NCBI RefSeq assembly: GCF_017356265.1
Contig: NZ_JAFNAW010000012.1
Span: 1-64,000 of the forward strand
Reading direction: 5' to 3'
DNA from: Paracoccus fontiphilus
GTDB taxonomy: Bacteria; Pseudomonadota; Alphaproteobacteria; Rhodobacterales; Rhodobacteraceae
Length of the DNA: 64,000 bases
Shown here: in pieces, positions 1 through 10,125 of the stretch
How the letters are laid out: every line of letters starts with the position of its first letter
How positions within the stretch are numbered: the stretch's first letter is position 1
Notes under the pieces: model-generated
Seen by the model: the letters and a program-made list of their open reading frames with translations, nothing else
Told to the model about the DNA's origin: nothing
Database searches by the model: none
Translations under genes and position numbers: made by a program

Positions 1-1199
1 CAGGGCTGTCGCTGGCGGACCAGGCGGGCGCGCTGAAGGCCCTGCCGCCGGCCGACCAGGCCCGCGCCGGGCGCCTTGCCGCCGACGTGCTGCGCCACCA
101 AGCGCGCGCCGATGCCGTGATCCGCGCCTATGTCAGCCGCAAGCCCAGCCCGCCCGTCGCGGACGTGCTGCGCCTGGCCGTGGTCGAGATGCTGGACGGC
201 GGCGGCGCACCGCACGGCGTCGTGGACGCGGCCGTCAGCCTGACCCGCAGCCTGGGCAAGAAGGGCCAGGCTGCCTCGGGCATGGTCAATGCCGTGCTGC
301 GCAAGGTGGCGGGCCACAAGGGCTGGGCCGACCTGCCGCCGCAGCCGATGCCGCACTGGCTGCGCGAACCTGTCGCTGCCGCTTATGGCGAGGACGCCGC
401 GCGGGCCATCGAGGCCGCGCATGGGGCGGGCGCCCCGCTGGACCTGACACCCAAGCCGGGCGTGTCGGTCGAGGGCGCGGACGTGCTGCCGACCGGATCG
501 TTGCGCATCCATGGCCCCGCGCAAGTGTCCGCCCTGCCCGGCTTCGCGACGGGCGACTGGTGGGTGCAGGACGCCGCCGCCGCCCTGCCCGTCCGCCTGC
601 TGGACCCCCGACCGGACGAGCGAATCGCCGATCTTTGCGCGGCGCCCGGCGGCAAGACGCTGCAACTGGCGTCGGCGGGTGCGCAGGTGACGGCCGTGGA
701 CATCAGCCCCGCCCGCCTGCGGCGCGTGGCCGAGAACCTGCGCCGCTGCAAGCTGTCCGCCGAACTGGTCGCGGCGGATGCCCTGGACTGGCGCCCCACC
801 GCGCCCCTGGACGCGATCCTGCTGGACGCGCCCTGCTCGGCCACGGGCACCATCCGCCGCCATCCCGACCTGCCCTTCCTGCGGGACGGGTCGGGCATCC
901 CGGCCCTGATCGACGTGCAGGCGCGGCTGATCGACCATGCCCTGTCCCTGCTGCCGCCGGGCGGGCGGATGGTCTATGCCGTCTGCTCGCTGCTGCCCGA
1001 CGAGGGCGAGGCCCAAGTCGCCGCCGCCCTGGCCCGCCATCCGGGCCTGGTGGTGGAAACGCCGGATCTGCCGGGGACCGAGCCTTCGTGGATCACGCCG
1101 GAAGGCGGGCTGCGCACGCGGCCCGACTGCTGGCCCGGCCGGGGCGGCATGGACGGGTTCTTCATGGCGCGGCTGCACAAGGCGGGCCGGGGCGGCTGA
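1..1199 (+). CDS. rsmB: 16S rRNA (cytosine-967 C5)-methyltransferase RsmB, 5' end missing
   Basis: Methylates C967 of 16S rRNA with S-adenosylmethionine in the cytoplasm. The reading frame is open from base 3 and runs through the window edge, so the true start lies upstream; a GTG at 87 is only an internal codon, because the residues before it still look like the NusB-like RNA-binding domain ([10 protein letters not shown]). The C-terminal Rossmann methyltransferase domain shows the SAM motif [14 protein letters not shown], motif [10 protein letters not shown] with its conserved Cys, and motif [12 protein letters not shown] with the nucleophilic Cys. These two cysteines are diagnostic of RNA m5C methyltransferases. 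The gene precedes purH, separated by 139 bases that hold a dispersed repeat with a hairpin starting at the stop codon. Confidence 0.93.
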   Translation, partial: GLSLADQAGALKALPPADQARAGRLAADVLRHQARADAVIRAYVSRKPSPPVADVLRLAVVEMLDGGGAPHGVVDAAVSLTRSLGKKGQAASGMVNAVLRKVAGHKGWADLPPQPMPHWLREPVAAAYGEDAARAIEAAHGAGAPLDLTPKPGVSVEGADVLPTGSLRIHGPAQVSALPGFATGDWWVQDAAAALPVRLLDPRPDERIADLCAAPGGKTLQLASAGAQVTAVDISPARLRRVAENLRRCKLSAELVAADALDWRPTAPLDAILLDAPCSATGTIRRHPDLPFLRDGSGIPALIDVQARLIDHALSLLPPGGRMVYAVCSLLPDEGEAQVAAALARHPGLVVETPDLPGTEPSWITPEGGLRTRPDCWPGRGGMDGFFMARLHKAGRGG

Positions 1200-1262
1200 G
1201 GGGCGCTGCCCCTCTTGGCCTGCGGCCAATTCACCCTGGGGTATTTGCGCAACGGAGAAATG
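1199..1262 (+). repeat. Dispersed hairpin-core repeat, copy A
   Basis: Lies between rsmB and purH. A perfect stem AGGGGC/GCCCCT (1199-1213) overlaps the rsmB stop codon. A second stem TTGGCC/GGCCAA follows (1215-1229), then the core GGGGTATTTGCGCAACGGAG from 1238. The core matches copies E and F (GTATTTGGGCAACGAAGAAG type). The hairpin may act as a terminator or mRNA 3' end, although no T-run follows it. The hairpin precedes the core in the direction of transcription. Confidence 0.6.
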
Positions 1263-1338
1263 GCGGATTGCCACGCGGGGTTCTGGACCTTGCGCGGCAG
1301 GGCGGGTAGTTGGGCCGCAAACCAGATGCGAGGCCCCC

Positions 1339-2928
1339 ATGTCCCATCCCGTGCCGATCCGACGCGCGCTCATCTCTGTTTCCGACAAGACCGGGCTGAT
1401 CGACTTCGCCCGCAAGCTGGACGCGCGGGGGATCGAGATCCTGTCCACCGGCGGCAGCGCGAAGTCGCTGCGCGAGGCCGGGCTGACGGTGGTGGACGTG
1501 GCCGATGTGACGGGCTTTCCCGAAATGATGGACGGCCGCGTCAAGACGCTGCACCCCGTTGTCCATGGCGGCCTGCTGGCGCTGCGCGACAACGCCGAAC
1601 ACATTGCCGCGATGGAGGCCCACGGCATCGGGCCGATCGACCTGCTGGTGGTGAACCTGTATCCCTTCGAGGAAACGGTCGCCCAGGGCGCAGGCTATGA
1701 CGACTGCATCGAGAACATCGACATCGGCGGCCCGGCGATGATCCGGGCAGCGGCCAAGAACCACGGCTTCGTCACCGTGATCGTGGACGTGCAGGACTAT
1801 GACGCGCTGCTGGCCGAACTGGACGCCAACGACGACCGCACCACGCTGGCCTTCCGCCAGCGCCAGGCGCAGATCGCCTATGCGCGCACCGCCGCCTATG
1901 ACGCCGCCGTCTCGACCTGGCTGGCGGGCGCCATCGGCGAGGAAACGCCCCGCCGCCGCGCCTTCGCGGGCACGCTGGCGCAACCCCTGCGCTATGGCGA
2001 GAACCCGCACCAGCAGGCGGCCTTCTATGTCACGGGCGACAACCGCCCCGGCGTCGCCACCGCGAAGCAGTGGCAGGGCAAAGAACTGTCCTACAACAAC
2101 ATCAACGACACCGACGCGGCCTTCGAACTGGTGGCCGAATTCGACCCGGCGCAAGGCCCGGCCTGCGCGATCATCAAGCACGCCAACCCCTGCGGCGTGG
2201 CGCGGGGCGAAACGGCGCTGGAGGCCTACAGGCGCGCCTTCGACTGCGACCGCACCTCGGCCTTCGGCGGCATCATCGCGCTGAACGGAACGCTGGACGG
2301 CGCCACCGCCGAGGAGATCGCCAAGATCTTCACCGAAGTGGTCATCGCGCCTGATGCCGACGAGGACGCCAAGCGCATCTTCGCCGCCAAGAAGAACCTG
2401 CGCTTGCTGACCACCGGCGGGTTGCCTGATCCGCAGGCGGCGGGGCTGGCCTTCCGCCAGGTCGCGGGCGGGTTCCTGGTCCAAGGCCGCGACAACGGCC
2501 ATGTCATGCTGTCCGACCTGAGGGTGGTCAGCGACCGCCGGCCCTCGGATGCGGAACTGAACGACATGCTGTTCGCCTGGACCGTTGCCAAGCACGTCAA
2601 GTCGAACGCCATCGTCTATGCGAAGGACATGGCCACCGTGGGCATCGGCGCGGGCCAGATGAGCCGCGTAGACAGCACCCGCATCGGCCGCCGCAAGTCC
2701 GAGGACATGGCCGAGGCGCTGGGGCTGGCCCAGCCCCTGACCATCGGCGCGGTCGTGGCCTCGGACGCCTTCTTCCCCTTTGCCGACGGGATCGAGGCCC
2801 TGGCCGAGGCGGGCGCCCGCGCGGTGATCCAGCCCGGCGGGTCCATGCGCGACGACGAGGTGATCGCGGCGGCCAACCGCCTGGGCCTGGCGATGGTCTT
2901 CACCGGCCAGCGGCACTTCCGGCACTGA
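1339..2928 (+). CDS. purH: Bifunctional AICAR transformylase/IMP cyclohydrolase PurH
   Basis: Catalyses the last two steps of de novo IMP synthesis: formylation of AICAR with 10-formyl-THF, then ring closure. The 529-residue length is normal. The N-terminal IMP cyclohydrolase (MGS-like) domain begins [12 protein letters not shown] and contains [14 protein letters not shown]; the C-terminal transformylase domain holds the Lys-His pair in [13 protein letters not shown] and ends with FTGQRHFRH. The ATG at 1339 is chosen because the family alignment begins there; the frame upstream is open but its translation is unrelated. The stop overlaps the lspA start as TGATG, so the two are probably translationally coupled. 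Confidence 0.97.
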   Translation: MSHPVPIRRALISVSDKTGLIDFARKLDARGIEILSTGGSAKSLREAGLTVVDVADVTGFPEMMDGRVKTLHPVVHGGLLALRDNAEHIAAMEAHGIGPIDLLVVNLYPFEETVAQGAGYDDCIENIDIGGPAMIRAAAKNHGFVTVIVDVQDYDALLAELDANDDRTTLAFRQRQAQIAYARTAAYDAAVSTWLAGAIGEETPRRRAFAGTLAQPLRYGENPHQQAAFYVTGDNRPGVATAKQWQGKELSYNNINDTDAAFELVAEFDPAQGPACAIIKHANPCGVARGETALEAYRRAFDCDRTSAFGGIIALNGTLDGATAEEIAKIFTEVVIAPDADEDAKRIFAAKKNLRLLTTGGLPDPQAAGLAFRQVAGGFLVQGRDNGHVMLSDLRVVSDRRPSDAELNDMLFAWTVAKHVKSNAIVYAKDMATVGIGAGQMSRVDSTRIGRRKSEDMAEALGLAQPLTIGAVVASDAFFPFADGIEALAEAGARAVIQPGGSMRDDEVIAAANRLGLAMVFTGQRHFRH

Positions 2929-3590
2929 TGCAGCACGAACTGCCCCTGGACCAGCCGCCCCCAGCACCGGCTCAACCGGCGGCGCCCAAGGCGCGGCGGC
3001 CGCGCGCGCCGAAAAAGCCCGTGCCGCCCCTGCGCACGAACATGCGTCCGGTGGCCTGGACGGCAGGGCTGGTCTTCCTGCTGGACCAGGCGCTGAAATA
3101 CTGGGTGGTCCATGTGCTGCAACTGGACCGCGTTCGCGAAATCGACGTGCTGCCGCCCTGGCTGAACCTGCGCATGGCCTGGAACCAGGGCGTGAACTTC
3201 GGCCTGATGGCATCCGACACCGATGTCACGAAATGGCTTCTGATCGGGGTGGCGATCGTCATCGTGGCCTGGGTCTGGATCTGGATCTGGCGGTCCAATG
3301 CCGGGCGGTTTGCCCGCATCGCCGCGGGGCTGCTGATCGGCGGCGCGCTTGGCAACGTGATCGACCGGCTGCTCTACGGCGCGGTCGCGGATTTCCTGAA
3401 CATGTCGCTGCCCGGATGGCAGAACCCCTACAGCTTCAACGTGGCCGACATCGCCATCTTCGCGGGTGCCATCGGGCTGGTCCTGGTGCCGCAGAAGAAG
3501 GAACCGGAAAAACCCGCCCGCAAGCCGCGCAGCAAGCCCGCCGACAACCACCACGACAAGACCCGTGACGGGGCCGGCAAATCCGGCTAG
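2928..3590 (+). CDS. lspA: Lipoprotein signal peptidase LspA with extended ends
   Basis: Inner-membrane aspartyl peptidase that cleaves prolipoprotein signal peptides after lipidation. The core has four predicted membrane segments between about residues 42 and 188. The conserved blocks are [15 protein letters not shown] and FNVADIAI; Asp155 and Asp174, 19 residues apart, match the catalytic dyad of characterised LspA enzymes. At 220 residues it is longer than the usual ~160: about 38 Pro/Ala/Lys-rich residues precede the core and a basic tail of about 30 follows it. An alternative ATG at 3042 would give a 182-residue protein but has no visible ribosome site. The next gene encodes a lipoprotein, a natural substrate. 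Confidence 0.92.
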   Translation: MQHELPLDQPPPAPAQPAAPKARRPRAPKKPVPPLRTNMRPVAWTAGLVFLLDQALKYWVVHVLQLDRVREIDVLPPWLNLRMAWNQGVNFGLMASDTDVTKWLLIGVAIVIVAWVWIWIWRSNAGRFARIAAGLLIGGALGNVIDRLLYGAVADFLNMSLPGWQNPYSFNVADIAIFAGAIGLVLVPQKKEPEKPARKPRSKPADNHHDKTRDGAGKSG

Positions 3591-3621
3591 AACGGGCGCA
3601 ACAAAGGCAAGGGGCAGTTCT

Positions 3622-4140
3622 ATGCAGGCTTTCGTCAGGGGCATCGCGGCAGCGGCCGTCATGGGGCTTTCGGCCTGCGGCAGCAACCAGCTGATGAATA
3701 TCGAGACCGGCCAGAACAGCCCGGACGAATTCGCCATTCTGCCGACCCGGCCCCTGTCCATGCCGCCCGACCTGGCGCTGCTGCCAGCGCCCACGCCGGG
3801 CGGGGCCAACATCACCGATCCGAACCCGAATGCCGATGCCGTGGCGGCCCTTGGCGGCAACCCCGCCCGGCTGAGCGACCAGGGCATCGCCGCAGCCGAT
3901 GGCGCTCTGGTCGCCCATGCAGCCCGCCGCGGCACCGACCCCGCCATCCGCCAGACGCTGGCCGAGGCCGACGCGGAATGGCGCTCGCGCAACAAGCGTC
4001 GCCCGCTGGAGGCGCTGTTCGGCACCACCGTCTATCAGCGCGCCTATCGCCCCATGGCCCTTGATTCGCGGACCGAGCAGCAACGCTGGCAGCGCGCGGG
4101 CGCGATCACCCAGACCTCGCCCGCCCCGCCCGAGGAATGA
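3622..4140 (+). CDS. DUF3035 / BamF-like outer-membrane lipoprotein
   Basis: A 172-residue lipoprotein. A short signal peptide ends in the lipobox LSAC, with the lipidated Cys at about residue 19. The motif [15 protein letters not shown] is typical of DUF3035, a family described in alphaproteobacteria as BamF, an accessory lipoprotein of the outer-membrane protein insertion machine. The start at 3622 has an AAGGGG ribosome site; the frame is open upstream but overlaps the lspA end. The stop overlaps the P450 start as ATGA. Lying directly after lspA fits lipoprotein maturation. The family call is firm; the BamF role comes from relatives. Confidence 0.8.
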   Translation: MQAFVRGIAAAAVMGLSACGSNQLMNIETGQNSPDEFAILPTRPLSMPPDLALLPAPTPGGANITDPNPNADAVAALGGNPARLSDQGIAAADGALVAHAARRGTDPAIRQTLAEADAEWRSRNKRRPLEALFGTTVYQRAYRPMALDSRTEQQRWQRAGAITQTSPAPPEE

Positions 4141-5351
4141 CCGGGGGCTTCGATCCCGCTGCACCCCATTTCGGCGAAAACCCTTGGCCCGCCTATGCGT
4201 GGCTGAGGACCGTGCCGGGCCTGCCCTTGTGGCAGGACTTCCGGCTTGCCTCGCGCTTTGCCGATGTGCAGGCCATCGCCTCGGACCGGCGGATGGTGCG
4301 GGGCACGGCGATCTTTTCCGACGGGCAGCGCCGGGACCTGCAGCGGGCCGAGAACTTCCACGACATGCCGTTCCACGAACGCTTCGTGCAGTGCTCGATG
4401 CTGGAGATCGACGGGCCGGACCACGACCGGCTGCGGCGCGCGGTGTTTCCGTTCTTCACGAAGTCCCGGCTGGACAGCCTGCGGCCCTTTGTCGCGGCCT
4501 GGGTCGATGCCGCGCTGGACCGGCTGGTCCCGCAGGGCCGTTTCGACTTCATCGCCGATCTGGCGGCGCATCTGCCGGGGCAGGTCATCGGCCACCTGAT
4601 CGGCACCGATCCGGCGCTTGCCCCGCAGATGACCCAATGGTCCGAGGACACCGTCAGCTATTTCGACATCAGCCGCCGCGCCCCCGACCGCAAGGAACGG
4701 GCCGAACGGGCGGTGCGCCTGTTCCATGACGCGCTGCAGGACCTGTATGCCGAACGCAAGGCTCGTTCCCGCAATGACCTGATGTCGGCGATGATCGGGG
4801 CCGAAGGCGCAGGCCTGTTGTCCCGTGACGAGTTGATCGCGACGGTCATGCAGATCCTCCATGCGGGCCATGGATCGGCCATCGACGCGATGGGCAGCGG
4901 GCTTCACGCGCTGCTGGCGCATCCGGACCAGATGGCGCGGCTTCGCGCCGAACCCGGCCTGATGTCCCTGGCGGTGCAGGAAATGTTCCGCTTCGCCCCG
5001 CCGCTGATCTTCTTTCACCGCTTTGCCGGCGAAGACCTGTTCCTCTGTGGACAGGACTGGGCGCGGGGCACGAGGTTCGGGCTGCTTTATGCCAGCGCGA
5101 ACCGTGACCCGGCCGCCTTTCCCGAACCGGACCGCTTCGACATCGCGCGCAAGCCGAACCTGCACCTGGCCTTCGGCGCGGGGCCGCATGTCTGCCTGGG
5201 CAACAACCTGGCGCGGCTGAACATGGAGGTCCTGTTCACCGCCCTTCTGGCCCGCACCCGCCGCATCGAACCGGCTGGTCCCGTGGCGTGGAAGACCGGC
5301 CTCCAGGCCCATGGTCCCCTGTCGCTGCCCATCACCGTGGCGACACATTAG
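4137..5351 (+). CDS. Cytochrome P450 with atypical I-helix
   Basis: A soluble bacterial-type P450 of 404 residues. The haem loop FGAGPHVCLGNNLAR supplies Cys353 as axial thiolate, and the K-helix ExxR is Glu282-Arg285 (EMFR). The I-helix, normally A/G-G-x-D/E-T-T/S, reads AGHGSA at 243-248, so the acidic residue is Gly and the first Thr is Ser. These residues normally deliver protons during O2 activation, so the enzyme may use peroxide, a substrate-assisted mechanism, or a non-monooxygenase reaction. No ferredoxin or reductase gene is nearby. The start overlaps the lipoprotein stop (ATGA). The substrate cannot be inferred. Confidence 0.9.
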   Translation: MTGGFDPAAPHFGENPWPAYAWLRTVPGLPLWQDFRLASRFADVQAIASDRRMVRGTAIFSDGQRRDLQRAENFHDMPFHERFVQCSMLEIDGPDHDRLRRAVFPFFTKSRLDSLRPFVAAWVDAALDRLVPQGRFDFIADLAAHLPGQVIGHLIGTDPALAPQMTQWSEDTVSYFDISRRAPDRKERAERAVRLFHDALQDLYAERKARSRNDLMSAMIGAEGAGLLSRDELIATVMQILHAGHGSAIDAMGSGLHALLAHPDQMARLRAEPGLMSLAVQEMFRFAPPLIFFHRFAGEDLFLCGQDWARGTRFGLLYASANRDPAAFPEPDRFDIARKPNLHLAFGAGPHVCLGNNLARLNMEVLFTALLARTRRIEPAGPVAWKTGLQAHGPLSLPITVATH

Positions 5352-5421
5352 CGTGTGACCCGTTGCGAAGGCCGCCGGCTTTGGTCAGATTTCACACCAA
5401 GCCCAAGGAGGTCCCGCCCCC

Positions 5422-6822
5422 ATGCACCGCCCCGCCCTGCCTGCCCTGCTGGCCCTGACCCTCGGCGCCGCGCCCGCACTTGCCCAGACCGCGGCCGAGA
5501 TGCCCGAGGGAATCACCCATTTCACCCTGCCGAACGGGCTGGAAACCGTGGTGATCGAGGATCACCGCGCCCCCGTGGTCGTGCAGATGGTCTGGTACAA
5601 GATCGGCTCCGCCGACGAACAGCCCGGCAAGTCGGGGATCGCCCACTATCTGGAACACCTGATGTTCAAGGGCACCGAGAAGCTGGAGCCGGGCGAACTG
5701 TCCAAGACCGTCACCGCCAACGGCGGCATGGACAACGCCTTCACCAGCTACGACTACACCGCCTATTTCCAGCGCATCGCCAGCGACCGCCTTCCCCTGG
5801 TCATGGAGATGGAGGCCGACCGCATGGCCAACCTGCGCATCGGCGAGGACGACTGGCAGGCCGAACGCCAGGTCGTGCTGGAGGAACGCGCGCAGCGGGT
5901 GGACAGCGACCCCGCCTCGCTGTTCGCCGAGGAGCGCAATGCCACGCTGTTCTACAACCACCCCTACGGCCGCCCGGTGATCGGCTGGCGCGCCGAAATG
6001 GAGGGGCTGACCCGTGACGACGCGCTGGCCTGGTATGACGATCATTACTCCCCGAACGAGGCGATCCTGATCCTCGCGGGCGACGTCACGCCCGAGAAGG
6101 CCCGCGAACTGGCCGAGCGGTATTACGGCCCGATCCCCGCCAAGGGCGAGGCCGAGCCGCGCCTCCGCCCGCAGGAACCGACCCAGCGGTCGCCGCGCCG
6201 GATGGAGATGACCGACCCCCGCGTGCCGCAACCGGTGATGACGCGCAGCTATGTCGCGCCCGAACGCGATCCGGGCGACCAGAAGGACGCCGCCGCGCTG
6301 ACCGTGCTGGCGGAACTGCTGGGCGGGTCCATGCAGACCTCGGTCCTGGGGCGCGAACTGGCGATGAAGGGCAAGGCGCTGTGGGTGAACGCGGGCTATG
6401 ACGGCTTTTCCGTCGACCCGACCAGCTTCGGCATCTCGCTGGTGCCCGCCGACGGCATGGCGCCCGAGGAGGCCGAGGCCGAACTGGATCGCGTTCTGGC
6501 GCGATTCCTGGAAACGGGGCCCGACCCCGCCGATCTGGACCGCGTGAAGACCCAGATCGAGGCCGCCCGGGTCTATACGCTCGATTCCGCGCATGGCCGG
6601 GCTTACGATTACGGGCAGGGGCTGGCGACCGGGCTGTCGGTGCAGGACGTGAACGACTGGCCCGACATCCTGGCCGCCGTCACGGCCGAGGACGTGATGG
6701 CCGTCGCCCGCGACGTGCTGGGCAGCAAGGCCACCGTGACCGGCTGGCTGCTGCCACCCCCCGCGGCGGAAACCGCCGACACGCCCCCCGCAGCCACCCC
6801 AACCCCCGAGGTGCAAGGATGA
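5422..6822 (+). CDS. M16 zinc peptidase, catalytic subunit type
   Basis: A pitrilysin/processing-peptidase family protein of 466 residues with an N-terminal signal peptide (cleavage near ALAQ, about residue 22), hence periplasmic. The inverted zinc motif HYLEH (HxxEH) lies about 70 residues in, and the downstream Glu is expected in the block VLEERAQRVDSDP. The start is supported by the strong ribosome site AAGGAGG. It overlaps a second M16 gene that lacks the zinc motif. The pair resembles the catalytic plus non-catalytic heterodimers known for mitochondrial processing peptidase and some bacterial M16 pairs. The substrate is unknown. Confidence 0.92.
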   Translation: MHRPALPALLALTLGAAPALAQTAAEMPEGITHFTLPNGLETVVIEDHRAPVVVQMVWYKIGSADEQPGKSGIAHYLEHLMFKGTEKLEPGELSKTVTANGGMDNAFTSYDYTAYFQRIASDRLPLVMEMEADRMANLRIGEDDWQAERQVVLEERAQRVDSDPASLFAEERNATLFYNHPYGRPVIGWRAEMEGLTRDDALAWYDDHYSPNEAILILAGDVTPEKARELAERYYGPIPAKGEAEPRLRPQEPTQRSPRRMEMTDPRVPQPVMTRSYVAPERDPGDQKDAAALTVLAELLGGSMQTSVLGRELAMKGKALWVNAGYDGFSVDPTSFGISLVPADGMAPEEAEAELDRVLARFLETGPDPADLDRVKTQIEAARVYTLDSAHGRAYDYGQGLATGLSVQDVNDWPDILAAVTAEDVMAVARDVLGSKATVTGWLLPPPAAETADTPPAATPTPEVQG

Positions 6823-8153
6823 TCCGCGCCGCCATCGCCGTCCTCTTCGCCGTCCTGGCCGTCCCGGCCCATGCCATCGACATCCAGGCCGTGACCTCGC
6901 CCGGCGGCGTCAAGGCCTGGCTGGTCCAGGACGACAGCATCCCCTTTGTCGCGGTGGAATTCGCCTTCAGGGGCGGCGCCAGCCTGGACGCGCCCGGCAA
7001 GCGCGGCGCCATCAACCTGATGACCGGCACGCTGGAAGAAGGCGCGGGCAGCCGCGATTCGGTGGCCTTTGCCCAGGCGGTCGAGGATCTGGGCGCGCAG
7101 TTTTCCTTTGACGTGGGCGACGATTCGCTGTCGGTCGGGATGCGTGCCCTGTCCGAGAACCGCGACGAGGCCGCCGCCCTTCTGGCCGAGGCGCTGACGC
7201 AGCCCCGCTTCGACGACGCGGCGGTGGAACGCGTCCGCGCCCAGGTGCAGTCGATCATCCGGTCCGAGGAAACCGACCCGCAGGCCATCGCCGCCAAGGA
7301 GATGTCGCGCCAGGCTTGGGGGGATCACCCCTATGCGACCTCGATCAACGGCACGCTGGACTCCGTGGCGGCGCTGACGCGGCAGGATCTGGTGGCCGCG
7401 AAGAACCGCGTGCTGGCCCGCGACCGGGTGGTGGTGGGGGCTGCGGGCGACATCTCGCCCGAGGAACTGGGGCTTCTGCTGGACAAGGTTCTGGGCGGGC
7501 TGCCGGAACAGGGCACCGCGCCGCTGCCCGAACCCGCGGACCTGCAACTGACCGGCGGCGTCACGGTGGTCGACTGGGACAGCCCGCAGACGGTCGTCAG
7601 CTTTGCCGGGCCGGGGCTGCCCATCGACGATCCCGATTACTTCGCCGCCTATGTCGCCAACCACATCCTGGGCGGCGGCGGTTTCAGTTCCCGCCTGATG
7701 GAGGAGATCCGCGAAAAGCGCGGTCTGACCTATGGCGTGGGCACCACGCTGGCGACGGGCGTCTATGGCCAGACCTGGCAAGGCGGCATGGCGGGATCGA
7801 ACGCCACCACGGGGCAGGCGGTGGACCTGATCAAGGCGGAATGGGACCGCATGGCGGAAGGCGTGACCGACCGGGAACTGACCGACGCCAAGACCTACCT
7901 GACGGGCGAATACCCCCTGCGCTTCGACGGCAACGGCAAGATCGCGGGCATCCTGGCCGGGATGCAGCTGATCGGCTTTCCCATCGACTACATCAACACC
8001 CGCAACGCCAAGGTCGAGGCGGTCACGGCCGATGACGTGAAGCGCGTGGCAGGGCGCCTGCTGGACGCGGACGGGCTGCGCTTCGTGCTGGTGGGTCGTC
8101 CCGAGGGGATCGAGGCCACGGACACTCCGGAAGCGGCCGAGGTCGTGAACTGA
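6819..8153 (+). CDS. M16 peptidase-like protein without zinc site
   Basis: A 444-residue secreted M16 homologue with a signal peptide ending near AHAI (about residue 19). Where the catalytic subunit has HxxEH, this protein has [11 protein letters not shown], so it cannot bind zinc in the usual way. The C-terminal substrate-binding pair is kept: Arg and Tyr in [10 protein letters not shown]. That is the pattern of the non-catalytic partner subunit of M16B heterodimers. Its start overlaps the upstream M16 stop (ATGA), which suggests equimolar synthesis. A repeat copy with a 9-bp hairpin follows the stop. Confidence 0.9.
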   Translation: MIRAAIAVLFAVLAVPAHAIDIQAVTSPGGVKAWLVQDDSIPFVAVEFAFRGGASLDAPGKRGAINLMTGTLEEGAGSRDSVAFAQAVEDLGAQFSFDVGDDSLSVGMRALSENRDEAAALLAEALTQPRFDDAAVERVRAQVQSIIRSEETDPQAIAAKEMSRQAWGDHPYATSINGTLDSVAALTRQDLVAAKNRVLARDRVVVGAAGDISPEELGLLLDKVLGGLPEQGTAPLPEPADLQLTGGVTVVDWDSPQTVVSFAGPGLPIDDPDYFAAYVANHILGGGGFSSRLMEEIREKRGLTYGVGTTLATGVYGQTWQGGMAGSNATTGQAVDLIKAEWDRMAEGVTDRELTDAKTYLTGEYPLRFDGNGKIAGILAGMQLIGFPIDYINTRNAKVEAVTADDVKRVAGRLLDADGLRFVLVGRPEGIEATDTPEAAEVVN

Positions 8154-8158
8154 GACAG

Positions 8159-8213
8159 CCGGGGGACTTCACGTCCCCCGGACCCCCTGTGGGATATTTG
8201 AACCAAGGCAAAG
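8159..8213 (+). repeat. Dispersed hairpin-core repeat, copy B
   Basis: Lies between the M16 pair and mutL. A 9-bp stem CCGGGGGAC/GTCCCCCGG with a 5-base loop (8159-8181) is followed by ACCCCC and the core GGGATATTTGAACCAAGGCA (8191-8210). It begins five bases after the M16 stop, so the hairpin is well placed to end or stabilise that transcript. Confidence 0.6.
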
Positions 8214-8277
8214 CCCGGCCCTTGGGATTGGCAGGAATCGCTGGCGACACGGCTTCGCTCTTGCTAGATTTGGGTGC

Positions 8278-10077
8278 ATGAACACCCACGCCCCCAATAT
8301 GCGGCCTGTCATCCGGCAACTGGACGAGGCCACCGCCAACCGCATCGCGGCGGGCGAGGTGGTGGAACGGCCTGCCTCGGCCGTCAAGGAACTGGTGGAA
8401 AACGCGCTGGATGCCGGGGCCACGCGGATCGACATCGCCATCGAGGACGGCGGCAAGCGGCTGATCCGGGTCTGCGACGACGGCTGCGGCATGGCGCCGG
8501 ACGACCTGCCGCTGGCCTTGGCGCGTCATGCCACCAGCAAGATCGACGGCACGGACCTGCTGGCGATCCGGTCCTTCGGGTTTCGGGGCGAGGCGCTGCC
8601 GTCGCTGGGCGCGGTGGGACGGCTGACCATCACCTCGCGGATGCGGGGCGGCGACGGGGCGGTGATCGCGGTCGCGGGCGGCAAGGTGGCGCCGGTGCGT
8701 CCGGCGGCGGCGAATTGCGGCACGGTGGTCGAGTTGCGCGACCTGTTCTTTGCCACGCCTGCCCGGCTGAAGTTCCTGCGCGGCGACCGGGCCGAGACGA
8801 TGGCCGTGGCCGAATGCGTCCGCCGCCTGGCCATGGCCGAGCCTTACGTGGGCTTCACCCTGACCGCCGACGGCAAGGAGATCTTCCGCGCCGACGCCGA
8901 ACAGGGCGAGCTGTTCGACGCCCTGCAGATCCGCCTGTCCCGCGTCATGGGCCGCGACTTCATCGACAACGCCATCTCCCTCGACGCGGAACGCGACGGG
9001 CTGGCGCTGACCGGCTTTGCCGCCCTGCCCACCTATTCGCGCGGCGCGGCGGTGGCGCAACATCTTTACGTGAACGGCCGTCCGGTGCGGGACAGGCTGC
9101 TAACCGGGGCGCTGCGGGCGGGATACATGGACGTCCTGGCCGCGGGCCGACACCCGGCGGCGGTGCTGTACCTGTCCTGCGACCCGCAGCTTGTGGACGT
9201 GAACGTCCACCCCGCCAAGGCCGAGGTCCGCTTCCGCGACCCGCAGGGCGCGCGCGGGCTGCTGGTCAGCGCCCTGCGGCACGGGATGGCGGGCGCCGGA
9301 CATCGTGCCTCGTCGACGGTGGGCGATGCGACGCTGGCGGCGTTCCGGGCGGAACCCGTGGCGCCGCGTGCCTATCAGATGGATTACCGACCCTCGGCGA
9401 CGGCGATCCGCGCCAGCCTGGACCTGCAAGCCCCCGCTCCGGGCTTTTCCGAGGCGCCTTCGGCCCGCGTCGAGGAAGCGGCCGTGCCGGTGGACGCCCC
9501 CCTGGGCGCGGCGCGGGCGCAGGTCCACGAGAACTACATCATCGCCCAGACCGCCGACGGGCTGGTCATCGTCGATGGGCACGCCGCCCATGAACGGCTG
9601 GTCTATGAGCGGCTGAAGGCCCAGGCGGCAGCCACCGGCATCGCCCGTCAGGCGCTGCTGATCCCCGAGATCGTGGACCTGTCCCCTTCCGACGCCGGCC
9701 GCATCCTGGCGATCGCGGGCGATCTGGCCGAACTTGGCCTTGTGATCGAACCTTTCGGAGGCGGCGCCATTGCCGTCCGGGAAACCCCGGCGATGCTGGC
9801 GCGGCTGGACGCGCGCGCGCTGGTCCGCGACATCCTGGACGATCTGGCGGACCAGGGCGCGTCCGACCGGCTGCGCGGGCGGATCGACGCGGTGCTGTCC
9901 TCGATGGCCTGCCACGGCTCGGTCCGGTCGGGCCGACGCATGACGGCCGAGGAGATGAACGCCCTGCTGCGCGAGATGGAGCGCACGCCGAAATCCGGCC
10001 AGTGCAACCACGGCCGCCCGACCTGGGTCAAGCTGCGCCTGTCCGATATCGAGCGGCTGTTCGGCAGGCAGGATTGA
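8278..10077 (+). CDS. mutL: DNA mismatch repair protein MutL, endonuclease type
   Basis: Couples MutS mismatch recognition to strand incision. The N-terminal GHKL ATPase domain has [12 protein letters not shown] (catalytic Glu41), DDGCGM, RHATSKI and GFRGEALPS. The C-terminal domain keeps the metal site of nicking MutL proteins: [12 protein letters not shown] at 423-434 (consensus DQHAxxExxxxE, with Gly for Gln), a conserved Cys in [10 protein letters not shown], and CNHGRPT near the end. This fits organisms without MutH. Met8 (8299) is a possible alternative start close to the conserved region. The usual poorly conserved linker lies at about 330-395. Confidence 0.96.
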   Translation: MNTHAPNMRPVIRQLDEATANRIAAGEVVERPASAVKELVENALDAGATRIDIAIEDGGKRLIRVCDDGCGMAPDDLPLALARHATSKIDGTDLLAIRSFGFRGEALPSLGAVGRLTITSRMRGGDGAVIAVAGGKVAPVRPAAANCGTVVELRDLFFATPARLKFLRGDRAETMAVAECVRRLAMAEPYVGFTLTADGKEIFRADAEQGELFDALQIRLSRVMGRDFIDNAISLDAERDGLALTGFAALPTYSRGAAVAQHLYVNGRPVRDRLLTGALRAGYMDVLAAGRHPAAVLYLSCDPQLVDVNVHPAKAEVRFRDPQGARGLLVSALRHGMAGAGHRASSTVGDATLAAFRAEPVAPRAYQMDYRPSATAIRASLDLQAPAPGFSEAPSARVEEAAVPVDAPLGAARAQVHENYIIAQTADGLVIVDGHAAHERLVYERLKAQAAATGIARQALLIPEIVDLSPSDAGRILAIAGDLAELGLVIEPFGGGAIAVRETPAMLARLDARALVRDILDDLADQGASDRLRGRIDAVLSSMACHGSVRSGRRMTAEEMNALLREMERTPKSGQCNHGRPTWVKLRLSDIERLFGRQD

Positions 10078-10125
10078 CGGCGGATTTCAACGGCGCGACA
10101 GTCGGCCCAGTCAAGGAGCCGTGCC

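Noticed and set aside
1231-3213. Open frame of about 660 codons antisense to purH
   Set aside because: It lies fully opposite purH and the lspA start; composition is typical of a shadow frame.
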